Source: Buteo buteo
Lineage: Eukaryota > Chordata > Aves > Accipitriformes > Accipitridae
Assembly: GCF_964188355.1 (NCBI RefSeq)
Contig: NC_134175.1
Span: 54,489,171 to 54,553,170 of the forward strand
Reading direction: 5' to 3'
DNA length: 64,000 bases
How positions within the stretch are numbered: the stretch's first letter is position 1; each line of letters starts with the position of its first letter. Position numbers and translations under genes: made by a program. The notes beneath the pieces were generated by a model. It was not told the origin of the DNA, searched no databases, and was given only the letters and a program-made list of their open reading frames with translations. Positions 14,001 through 26,000 of the stretch are shown one piece after another.

Positions 14001-17000
14001 TCTTGAAAAAATAAATTTTTAAAGAGAGACTACTCTTAGATACTGGCATAGGAAACACCCCACTTCTTACTCATTTCAGCATATAAAAATCTCATTAGTG
14101 AACGTAAAACTAACGTCAGTAATTTGTTCATTTTAAAGCACAAGGTAAATACAACACACTAATGGCAACAATGCTAGCAGAAAACCAAGAGAAGGCTCTT
14201 GGCATAGAAAAATTTTATCAAAAGAAAACATGGGAAAAAAGATATTACTCAGAAATACTGTGATATGCTAGTTTTTTAAATCTGAGAAAGTAGTACTTGA
14301 AAGTTCTTCAGGTAAAACTTAATCAGTAGTGGCTCAGAAATGCATGTAAAGCTTACACTGTCTTTAGTCTCAAGACTCTTCCAAGGAAGAAGAAAATACA
14401 TCATCATTGATGGAAGAAAATAACACAATGGATAAAGATGGTACGTTTTAAATCAATTTTTAAATATTAAGTCAAATACAATACATTCTTGAAGTTACTA
14501 ACATTTAAAACTGAATATGAAATTATGAAAACCTATAAAATAAATATTCACACAGTGCATGTTTCCAGTGAAAGTTTTAAAGAAATCAAACCACTAAATG
14601 GGTGACATATCATCAGCTAGAGACTCATAACCTGAATTTGACAGCAGAAGCCTCTTCCAATGGCAAAGACATATGTTTTTATAATTATAATTTATTTAGC
14701 CATTCCAGGTAAATGACTAGCTTATTTGAATTTTCTGAAGTACCTGGGAGCTGAAAGGAAAAAATAGTGTTTCTATTCTGGTCTGGAATAAAAATGATGT
14801 GATAAAAGTATTTTTCAGTCCTCACTGAGGACTGCTAGTTAGCTGTGAATCAGAGTTCAGTTTACTCTTCACCGATACTACTTAGTTTAAAACAAGGTTG
14901 TTTATAATAATGAAACTTGCCTTCATAAATGTACTTTTTTATTTGTTTATGTATCTCTCTCTCAAGCCTCAACATTTCTAAAATGCTAGATTTTCTCTTC
15001 TAATCCCCAGTCAAATCTAACTGAATAGAAAATATGAAAATTTATCACTAGACACCATAATCACTATTAACAAAATAAATAAACTGAGTATCTATAAAGA
15101 ATTTTTGTAAGTTACAGAACTGTTAAGACACGTAATCATATTGTAGAGTCCTGACCAGAAAAAGGAAGATCAAATATATTGCAGTAGCCATACTGAGTTT
15201 TAATAGCTATCAGTGCATGAACATCCTTGTGTCTTTAAAGAGCAAGCAAAACTCAAGATTGAATCAAGCTTTTTTTTAAAAAAAGGCTTTCAGCTACTTT
15301 GTTTAAAATCATGATTAAAAAATAGGTAATTTTAACTACTTTAACTTAAAATTATCCAACTTGAAACACAGCAAAGCCATGCTTATAAACTAGATATAGA
15401 AAGTATTAAATCAGCGTTCTGACAGAAACTAGGAGCAGCACAGGAAAAATATCTAGGCCACACAATTTACCCATGAGTACTTTTCTATTTTGATATTAAC
15501 TACTCATTTTCCTTAAGAAATGCATGACAAAATCCTTTGCTTTCTTTGTACCCATTACTCTCACCAGTACACCTATTGCTTTCAGCAGAGCTGTAAAGTT
15601 CCACTGTGTGATGAGCATAAAACTCAGGTTCGACATTATGTGACACTAAGTTGTGTATATGATACATTATGTATATATTACGGTATGCATACATGCACCA
15701 CCAAGTAAACGACTTTTCTCTGAGATAAAGTTACGGAATAGTTCAGGGCACTTCTATACTGAATCATCTCTAAAATTAAAGCATAATATTTGCTGCTCTT
15801 CTGTCCTGGTTTCAGCTGGGATAGAGTTAACTGTCTTCCTAGTAGCTGGTGCAGTGCTATGTTTTGAGTTCAGTATGTGAAGAATGCTGGTAACACTGAT
15901 GTTGTCAGTTGTTGCTCAGTAGTGTTCAGACTATAGTCAAGGATTTTTCAGCTTCTGATGCCCAGCCAGGGCACCTGACCCAAACTGGCCAACGGTGTAT
16001 TCCATACCATGGGACGTCCCATCTAGTTTAGGAACTGGGAAGGGGGGGGCAGGGATTCACCGCTTGGGGACTGGCTGGGTGTTGGTCGGCGGGTGGTGAG
16101 CAATTGCCCTGCGCATCATTTGTACATTTCAATCCTTTTATTACTACTGCTGTCATTTTATTAGTGTTATCATTATCATTATTAGTTTCTTCTTTTCTGT
16201 TCTATTAAACCGTTCTTATCTCAACCCAGGAGTTTTACTTCTTTTCCTGATTTTCTCCCCCATCCCACTGGGCAGGGGGGGAGTGAGTGAGCGGCTGCGT
16301 GGTGCTTAGTTGCTGGCTAGGGTTAAACCACGACATCTTCAAAAAAAAAAAAAACCCCAACCAGCCAAAAAAAAACCCAAAAAACCAACCAAACAAACAA
16401 AACCCAGAACAAACCACAAAAAAAACCCCACAAACCCAAAAACCAACCACCACAGTTCACAACATATACTACCCACATAATTTAGTTTACATCATTCAGA
16501 AATCCGTATCAACTCTAAAAACACTTCAAAAAACATGATATGAAAATAAATATACATATAATTTTAAAACATTTTTTAAAAGAGCTTGATAGCACAATGT
16601 TGCATCTTGTTAAGCAGGCAACGCAGGTTACAAATAATCAAAAAACAGTGTTTTTTCACTCACCCGTTTTGATCTTACATCGCTGGTCAAAGAGATAGAT
16701 TCTTCAGAGGTATTTTTATTCCCTGCTTTGAGTAGATCAGGGGAAGGAACTATGAGTTTTAAATAGGTTTCCTTTTTGGCTTGATGTACCAAAGACAAAG
16801 GTTTCACATTGGGAACCAATCCCGTAGACTGTATTACACTTGTGTGTTTGTTCACAGATTCCTCCTTTGCCTGAGAGCTTTGGAAAATAAACGGAAGCTG
16901 CTGTGACAAAACCTGAGGCTGCTTCTGCTGGGACTGGAATGATGAGTGAGTCTGGGAATCAGACACTAGAGGTATCTGCTGGTGTGTTCTTTTTTCTTGG

Positions 17001-20000
17001 GACTTTTCATGTGGTTTTTGTCCATCAGTTTTCATATCTGTTACGCCACTATGCATTAGCACCTGCAAAATACATATTTTTGACTTTTCATATCAGATCA
17101 GTTAAAGATCCTTTAAAAAAAAAAAGTGTATCCTCAATCCCCATGAAACAATTATAGTATTCTTGGTAGAGGATGAACAATAATAATTTTAAAGTCAATC
17201 TTGTAATCTACTTATTGTTTAGGATTTTTTTTCCCCACCAGATAGTTTCAGCATGTGAAGACAATGCTTAGTAGAGAAGGAGTACTAAACCATGGTTGTT
17301 TTTAAATATATTTTTGACTGTAAACCTAACAGGATACCCAAGATTCCAATCTTGTTCTTCCATCGGCTACCAGGAAAAGTAACCACTCTACTAGGAAAAA
17401 AGCAACCACCAAAGCAATATCCATAGAAAGATTTATTTCCAATATACTATCAGGACACAGCACTCAATTTCTTTGGATTTCCCACTTTGTAACAAAAATA
17501 ACAGCCTACCAACTGTTAAAACTCCGAGCTGATAAAGAACAACAAAACACACGCACACACACAAAGGAACCAAAAAAACCCAGAAAACCCTGAAGCAAAA
17601 CCAAAAAGAGTATTCTTAGCATTCAATACTGTGTAGTTAAGTAACTGCTTGCGGGTACAAAAAGGAACAGGTCAATTTTTCATAAATAGCTTTCGGTGAC
17701 AAGACTGTGAGAAGCAGAGTGAGGTGTCATACCTTGTTCTTGTTTTTGTGATGTGCTTCGTTTTCAGAATCAGATTCATCATCTTCACTCTCTTCAGCAC
17801 TCTGGTCCTCCTCCTCCTCTTCATCCTCCTCTAGATCATCGGAGTCACTGCTACTTATGCCTTCACTTGAGGTGTCTGAAGAGGAGCCCGAATCACTGTC
17901 GCTGTTACTAGAGCTTTCTACAGCTTTTTTTCTGGGCTTCTACCAGGAAGATGAATGTTCTGTTAATGGTTCAGCTTTAATCTGTTATATCATCTTATTA
18001 TTATGCATAATCTTTAAAACAAAAACCAGTAAGACCTTGGAGTAAAGTGATCTGCAATCCTTGACCGCAACTGTCTGTCTTTGCAGAAGACTAAAGAGAA
18101 AGAAGTGTTTCACAAGACGATGAAACTGAAAAACTGGTCACAAGGTTCCACTAAAGTATTTTTCTGACCACACGCACTGGCAGAACAGTTGGCATCACTA
18201 CATTTCAAAGCAATATATCAAATTCATGCCTAGAAAATTGGCCTGGAATTCCAGTCTAGCCAATCTACTACAGAATGTACTGCTTCCAAAAAAATTTTAA
18301 ACCAAACCCTTTACTGCAAACTAACACAGTAAGAACAATACATACTAGATGCATCAATATGTTTCAGTGACACATTCATTTAACTACATTACTTCACTTG
18401 TAATATCACAGTATGCACTGTTCAGCAATGTAACGTTTTGAGGACTGAAAAGAATATGCTCATCAAATTGCTTCTGGGATTTGCTTCTGAAAAATGGACC
18501 AAAATCTGCTGAAATACTCTGAAAACTGTATTTAAATTCTTGGAAAGAACAAATTTGCAGACCAGAATGGGAAAGTAAAAGAAGCAACACACAAGAATGT
18601 AGAAAAGAAGAAAGGTGTAAAAAAGAGAGAAACTCCAGAATGTTGACACTGCAAGACCAGAGTTTAAAGTGCAACGGATGACGAAAGTTTGCTTTTTGGG
18701 GAGCAAACTAAAACGAACATATTTTACAAACACATCTGAAGGAGGTACAGGTGGACTCGAGTGTTATGATGGTGACTATGTGAGAGAGACATTAAAGTAC
18801 ATATTACTGCATTAAAGTGTATTTAATCATTAAAGAGAGTTCGCAGAATGATGTTCGAAGGTAGGAAAACATGTGAAACAAGATTACAGATGTCAGGCTG
18901 CAGCAGCAAAGTGTTATGTAGCATGTGAACAGGGCACATGGAGTCACTGAGGGAACTCTAAGGTTAAAATTAATCAAAAGGAAGACAGGTGGACAGCAAA
19001 AGTAGGTGACTGGAGGGCAAAAAAGTTGCATCAATTCTAGATAACAATGCAGACAAGAGCATCAGAGAAACAGTGCTTTAAAAATATATGTTTTCTTAAC
19101 AAAACTTTCGCCAAAAGTTTACTTTTCAAATCTATTCTTTTATGGTAGGTGTATTATAAAACAAGAGATCTTTTTAAAGATCAATTTTATGTCAAAGATG
19201 CCTGTCTTATGTAGAAGAAATTTGCTTAAATTAGTAAGGAGAACATGACAAACATTCTTGTAAGTGGGTGTACTGGTTTTGGATGGGATGGAATTAATTT
19301 TTTCATCGTAGCTCCTATGGTGCTATGTTTTGGATAGTGACCAAAGCAGCGCTGGTAGCAGAGGGATGTGTTAGATGTGTCAGAAGCTGAGCGGTGCTTG
19401 CACAGCGCCAAGGGCTGTTCTGCTCCTCACCTTGCGCTGCCAGCCAGCAGGCTGGGGATGCACAAGGAGCTGGGGGGGGGGGCCGGGACGGGGACAGCCG
19501 TGAGAGCTGACCCCCAACTGACCAAAGGGTTATCCCGTACCACATGGCATCCCGCTCAGCAATAAAAGCTGAGGGAAGAAGAGAGGACATTTGAACTTAC
19601 AGCATTTGCCTTCCCAAGCCACTGTTACGTGTGACGAATCCCTGCTTTCCTGGAAATGGCTGAACACCTGCTTCCCGATGGGAAACAGTGAATGAATTCC
19701 TTCTTTTGCTTTGCTTGCAAATGCAGCTTTTGCTTTCTCTATTAAACTGTCTTTATCTTAACCCCTGAGTTTTTGCACTTTTACCCCTCGATTCCCTCCC
19801 CATACCACTGGGGAGGAGTGAGCAAGCAGCTGCGGGGGGCTAAGCTGCCCACCGGGGTTAAACCACAACAATGGGATTCAATTTACTTAGTGAAATAGCT
19901 ATGAAATGTGGAAGCTGTAAGTGGATTATGTCCCATCTATTTGTCAATTGGGTGGTATCTGTATCTTTTTTTTTTTTAAACTAGGATCTTTATCAATTCC

Positions 20001-23000
20001 TGTGATGAACACAGTAATAATTCATATCACCATACCTTCTGCATGCTGTCACATGCATTGCTTCACTGTTGGGAACTCCTATGAATTTAAGTGTATTTAT
20101 TTGGATTTATTGTTTCACTGCTCAGTTCAGAGAGGTGTCAGTTGATGCTTCACATGAGGGACAACAATCTGAATGTACACATAGACTATGCTAGTCTATG
20201 GTAGGTCCTACATGTTTCATTGCTGGTGTCCTTTACATCATATTTAAGTATCTTCCTGTCTAATATTTGGCACAGATGCAGAATATTTCTTCATGAAGGT
20301 TAAGATCATAAAATGAAGGACAAGACCATGATCTGAGGCAGTGAAAGTAACAATGCCTCCTGGAATCAGGAGGATTTTATTCTAGTTTTTCTCCTTCATG
20401 GTTCTCTATTTATCTCTATATGTAAAAAGGGAAAAACCCAAAACACTGCAATAATACTAAAATCAGAAATATCCAGTTTATTCACAATGCTGACGAAATA
20501 CATATTCATAACATCAGCTTCTTAAGAAACGCATGTGACAGTCTGGAAAAAGAAGAGTATGTCAATGGGCTTACTTAGCTGATAGTGTTTACTTCCACAC
20601 ATCAACACTAAAGCTTTTGCTGTCCATCTAACTTTACAAAATGTGTTAGCTGCTGTATCTTACAAATTTATCTTTTCATACTGCAGACGGGAATATAAGA
20701 AAATTACCATACCAAGAAAGGAGTTGGGAACATTCTTGTGAAAAAGGAGGTGGCAAGTGCCAAGCAACATCCAACACGCAAGTCTGATTCGCAAAGAACC
20801 ACCCCAAGTAAGAAAAGGGACAGCTAATTTTTACATAAAATTTAGTATAACTTGTAAGCAATCAAATGCTTCAAAACAAATCAGGCACGTGACTACATTG
20901 TGAAACACAACTGCTTCCCAGGGAGTTTTTACTTCATAAACAAACAGAATCCTTTGACATAGATAAAACCTATAGAAAGAAGTTGGATTAGTAGGATTCC
21001 ACAAGAAGGTATGGCAAATTAGTAGCTTAGAGAAAATGTAATGAGAGGGAAAAATTAAACTTGTGCATTTAATGAATAGAAAAGGATTAATCTCGATGGA
21101 GAAGTTTCTATCAAATCCAGCATAAAAGGCAGAGGTAGAGCAGCTATCGGGTGGGGTGGGGGGCCACCAGTAAACTGCATAGCGAAGAAATAATTCAGAC
21201 TAAATCAAATAACGTAAGCCAGAAGGATAAAAAGATAACTGTAAAGAAAAACCTCTCTGTAAAGACATTTAGAACAACAAAAAATACTGGAAAGAAATTC
21301 TAAAATCTTGTTGAAACAAAAGAAAATAGTCAATAGAGAAAAGGAAAAGTACAGACCAAAAAGTACTGGTTTACTTCATTTGAAATATACTAGGGGAAAA
21401 AAAAAAAAAAAAAGAGCATTAGACTTCTGAAGAGATATGTAAGACAGGCAGATACTTATAAAATATCAAAAAATGTATTATTTAGAAAAAGATACTAAAA
21501 GACACTTCAAGAATACACAATAAAAAATTATTATTATAAGAGCAAATTTCACTTCAACTAGTTCCTCTATTGGCAACAATATAGTCATAAAAGTTGAAGC
21601 AAGAGTAGGTTCAATTAAAATAAATTCCATATTTGATTTTGGTTCGTTGACTTTAGCAGATCTGCTGGATGGTTATGCTAATTGAAAATGTCCACTGTTC
21701 AGAAAGCGATAATCTAGACTGAATAAGAGTACCAAGAAAAGGAGCCCGACCATAATGACCCAGTGGGATAGACCCATAAAAAAAGGTGACTAAAGTGATA
21801 GTTTAAAAAGATTTTAGTCATCACTTCAAAGCACTGAAGTTTATAAAGGGAATACAACATGGTAATTGCCAAGAAGAGATATTAAATATAAAGGATGTGA
21901 CTACAATCCCCTCGCTACAGGAAAGACATTTAGGTGCTGGAGTGCATCCAGAGAAGGGCAACGAAGCTGGTGAGGGGCCTGGAGCACAAGTCTTATGAGG
22001 AGCAGCTGAGGGAGCTGGGGCTGTTTAGTCTGGAGAAAAGGAGGCTGAGGGGAGACCTTATGGCTCTCTACAACTGCCTCAAAGGAGGCTGTAGTGAGGT
22101 GGGTGCTGGTCTCTTCTGTCAGGTGGCTGGAGATAGGACGAGAGAAAATGGCCTCAAGTTGCGGCAGGGGAGGTTTAGATTGGATATTAGGAAAAATTTC
22201 TTTACTGAAAGGCTTATCAAGCACTGGAACAGGCTGCTCAGGGAAGTGGTTGAGTCACCATTCCTGGAGGTATTCAGAAAGCGTGTAGACAAGGCACTTC
22301 AGGACATGGTTTAGTGGGCATGGTTGATGGTTGGACTTGATCTTAAAGGTCTTTTCCAACCTAAACGATTCTATGATTCTGTGATTCTATGCAAGTTAAT
22401 AACCAAGCGTCCTGATGCAAATTCTGGAATCCAGGCAAGTAAAAGCCTCCAACACAAGATCTTGGAGTGGATTCCTATCTCACCAGCTGCCCATAATGGT
22501 AGGGGACTTTCTAGAAGCCAAATGAGGCTCAAGTTCACCAGTAACGCCTTCTTTCCCTAGAGACTTGCTTTACCAATGAAAAAATCCTGCTGACCTTCCT
22601 CATCCTAGAAATTCACTAATGCAATCAACAGAGGGGCAGTCAGTTTTACACTTCTTTTGTGAGGCTGAAGCAGCACATTCAGATGAATGATTATTTATAA
22701 AGCGTATCTGCTTATTCAGCTTTATCTTGGCCACAAACAGGGCAGGCTTAAAAGACGACAATTAAAGCATGCTGAAGTTATCAACACAGTGACCAACACA
22801 GCAAAGTAAAAAGCTAACACAGTTACCAAATTTTTCTATGTAAGAAATAAGTCATGGATAATACATCAGATCGTCACGATGACATCTATCTTCAATACAA
22901 CATCATTATGCTCAACAGACATAACATGATATGCCACAAATATACAGTGATGAGTGAGGATTTGGCACAATTCTGAACTCTTGTTTCGGACAGATTCCAG

Positions 23001-26000
23001 TTTATCATTGTCTGATATGTACAGCCCTCTGAATGATCAAATACACAACCCTGATGAAAGGAAATGGATGAGAACTTCTAATAACTGCAGCTTTGAAGAT
23101 CAGATGCTTCTATCAACTCAGAAGTTGTTTTTCACAAGCTACAGACAGAAAAACTTTATATAATACAAGTTACTATCAGACTGCACTTTACGATTCCCTA
23201 AGATGGTAGGACAACAGAACTAGAATTCAACCAGGAAGAAAACATTGTACAAGAATTAACTCTTTAGCTTTTCACCAACTGTAAAAACAGCCTGGTATCA
23301 GCTTTGCCTTTTAAAGAAAAAAATAATAATTTTTTAAATAAACCTCAAAAGAAAATCACAACTAAGGATATGACTGAAGAAATCAGCATTTGAATACTAA
23401 AAAAAAAAAACAAACCTAAAGAAAGGAACATTTAGAGAATTTAGAATGTTTTAAAAATAAACTGCGCTCTTTAGAAAAAGAGGCAAATTTTGTTACACTT
23501 TGAAATTTAAAAACATAAGATCACTTGTACAAAGCCCAGCACAAAATACTCCCATCTGCCTACTGCCCCCTGCTTATTCCTCTGCCATCAGTTCCAGTTG
23601 TAGCTTCATTCTAACATACTGAAATAAAAATACTGATTCTTTTTCTTTTTTTCTTTTTTTTAATCAAATCTCTTGATCATCTCCTCATGTTGGAGTTCTC
23701 ATTTAGAGTATTCTGTATGTTTTGATTAGAAAGCTTGTTCAAATCATTACATTGACAAAATACGAATTACCTCAAAAAGTTTCAGAGGAAAAGTAGTTAA
23801 GAGTAAGGAGTAGAGGAATGTCTAGAATGTCAGCACATCAAGTAAGACCAGGAACAAACTCCACTTCAGTATCAGAAAAATTACTACAAAAACTTAGGAA
23901 GCAAAACTGTTGACAACCTGAAATTTATCTGCATTAAATAGATGATTTAAGCGTTAAGATACAAAACTGAACAAGTTTAAGAAAGTATTTACATTAATCG
24001 AGTACATTGTTTTACAGCAACTCAATACTTAGCAAATTGAAACTGGAGTTTGAAATCAGTACCCACATAAAAAGAAAATGTCTCAAGGATACAGAATATA
24101 TACTTAAAGACAAATGGTAATATCAAGAAGATAACAATGCTGGCATACATTTGAAAAAAAGAAGCAAAAAGAGGTGAAATTTTCAGTGATGCTCATACTA
24201 ACAAGTAACTGGCTTAACCAGCTCAGTTTTCTGTATAAGGCAAAGAGCCAAAAAGTGAACAGAAAAGAGTCTGTTCATTTACTTATGATATAAAATTTTG
24301 GGATGATATTTGGAGATATTAGAAGATAGTAATTTATTTGATATTCTGTGTAACTGCAGTAATAGTCAGAAATGCAGAGACATTACCTAGAAAAAGCTTT
24401 ACATCTGCACCATAGAAACAAAGCTTATGTTTTGCACATATATACCCAGGATAAAAACAGAATTTTGGAAAGGAAAGAGCTGTTCTAGTATTTAAACCTG
24501 AAAAAAGTCAAATATTTCCCAAATACCTGTAACTACCTTAATACTTTCAAAAGTTGTCAATCGTTGAACACATGAAGAACGTTTTAAGGGAAAATGTTCT
24601 TTAATATGTTAATAATTTCCCTATTATCAATATATTAAACACCGTATCACCACACAAATAGAATTAACCATTTGAGTGTGAAGAGCTATTTTTATACCCA
24701 TACATACAAACACCAACTGTCTTTCGAAAATGCCAACCTCTCACCTAAGAACACTCACGTTTGGGAGCTGAATGTAATGCAATAATAGAAAGAGAAAGAA
24801 AGCAACAGGCCCAATTCACTCACAAAACAAAAATATAAATATCAAGAACTAAAAGTATTTTAAGCCTAGATATCTGCCAGGAGGGAATGACTCCCTTAGC
24901 TTCTATTCTGACAGTAATCAATCTCTCAGTATCCCATTTCCTGTGTTTTGACTAAGTAGTTTTGATTGCAAGAGTAGCAAAGTTCTTAAGGAGTGCTTGG
25001 GTCAGTATATAAGGAAGTTTACCTACTCACTCAGACTACTCATGTCTTTCACATTAGATGGCTGTCTACATTTTTTGCTGAATCACAGCCATTAACAATA
25101 CTTCTTTCTTCTGATAAATAGGAAATTACTCCCAAAAAGCATTTTTCTTTTAATATCTAAAAATTTCATTTTGCTTCTGAAATTTTTTATATTTTAAGTT
25201 ACATGAAAACATAATTAAACAGGTGTAATTAGTAATATATTTATATTATAATTTATATTTATATTTTATAATTATTAAATATATAGTCATACTTTAATAT
25301 AATAATATCAAACATTGGTATTAATACACTTTAATTTTATGATTATATAAATTAAATAAACATGGTGTTGCATACAGCTATTAACTAGTGGAATTAATGC
25401 TAATTATAGCTTTTGGTTCATAAATATATCAAAAAGCCAAAGAAATTAAAAAAAAACAAAAACAAAACCACACACCACACAAAAACCCCAACACAAAAAA
25501 AAAACACCCAAACAACACAGAGACAAGGGTACAGATCTTGCTCTAATAAATAAGAAGAAAAACCCAAACGTTTTTTACTGGGAGAGGACACTTAGAAATG
25601 CTGCTGTGTGCACAATCAGAACACTTACCATGTCAATTTTTTTGTCTGAATCTTAAGGGGTTTTCTGTGTATTTACCTTGTCTTTGATTTTGTCAGCTCT
25701 GGTGTCCAAAAGCTGAACTTTGCTTTGCTCCTGGTTGTATTTGCGGCCTCCTGCTCCTGAGGTTATAGCTTTCACTTGTCCTGCAGATGTTGCAATGCTA
25801 GTGGAGAGTACAGATGTGCTGATACCAGATACTGCAGTGGTACTGTTCCCATTCAGTGATCCATTTATACCTTCAGATGACAGATTTACAAAGTGACACT
25901 TAAAAAAATCTATAGTAGCACATACTTTTCTTTGAGATATTCCAGTCACATTAACCTAGCTTCCATAAACACGTAACAAGATACTAGACTACTTACAAGT

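Larger units (their letters stand above)
13698..16663 (-). other. BAZ2B: BAZ2B intron 6 (3 kb)
   Basis: It contains solo LTR 1 (15802-16335) and the A/C-rich tract right after it (16341-16460). From 13698 to 15800 the sequence is AT-rich and I see nothing else in it. Confidence 0.8.
17940..25676 (-). other. BAZ2B: BAZ2B intron 4 (7.7 kb)
   Basis: It contains solo LTR 2 (19269-19870), a young CR1 (21904-22391), a 17-base A run (21397-21413), an almost pure A/T stretch at 25225-25365 and an A/C-rich tract at 25448-25516. I see no exon, RNA gene or other mobile element. Confidence 0.8.

Noticed and set aside
16235..16538. Open frames on both strands at the end of LTR 1
   Set aside because: They are translations of the A/C-rich tract (Lys/Pro/Asn on plus, Gly/Phe/Trp on minus), not genes.
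25871..25898. Alternative, better-looking acceptor for exon 4 (ttttttaag at 25899)
   Set aside because: It adds 28 nt, breaks frame with exon 3 and reaches TGA after eight codons. The downstream acceptor keeps frame and matches the conserved G-(I/V)-NGS sequence.
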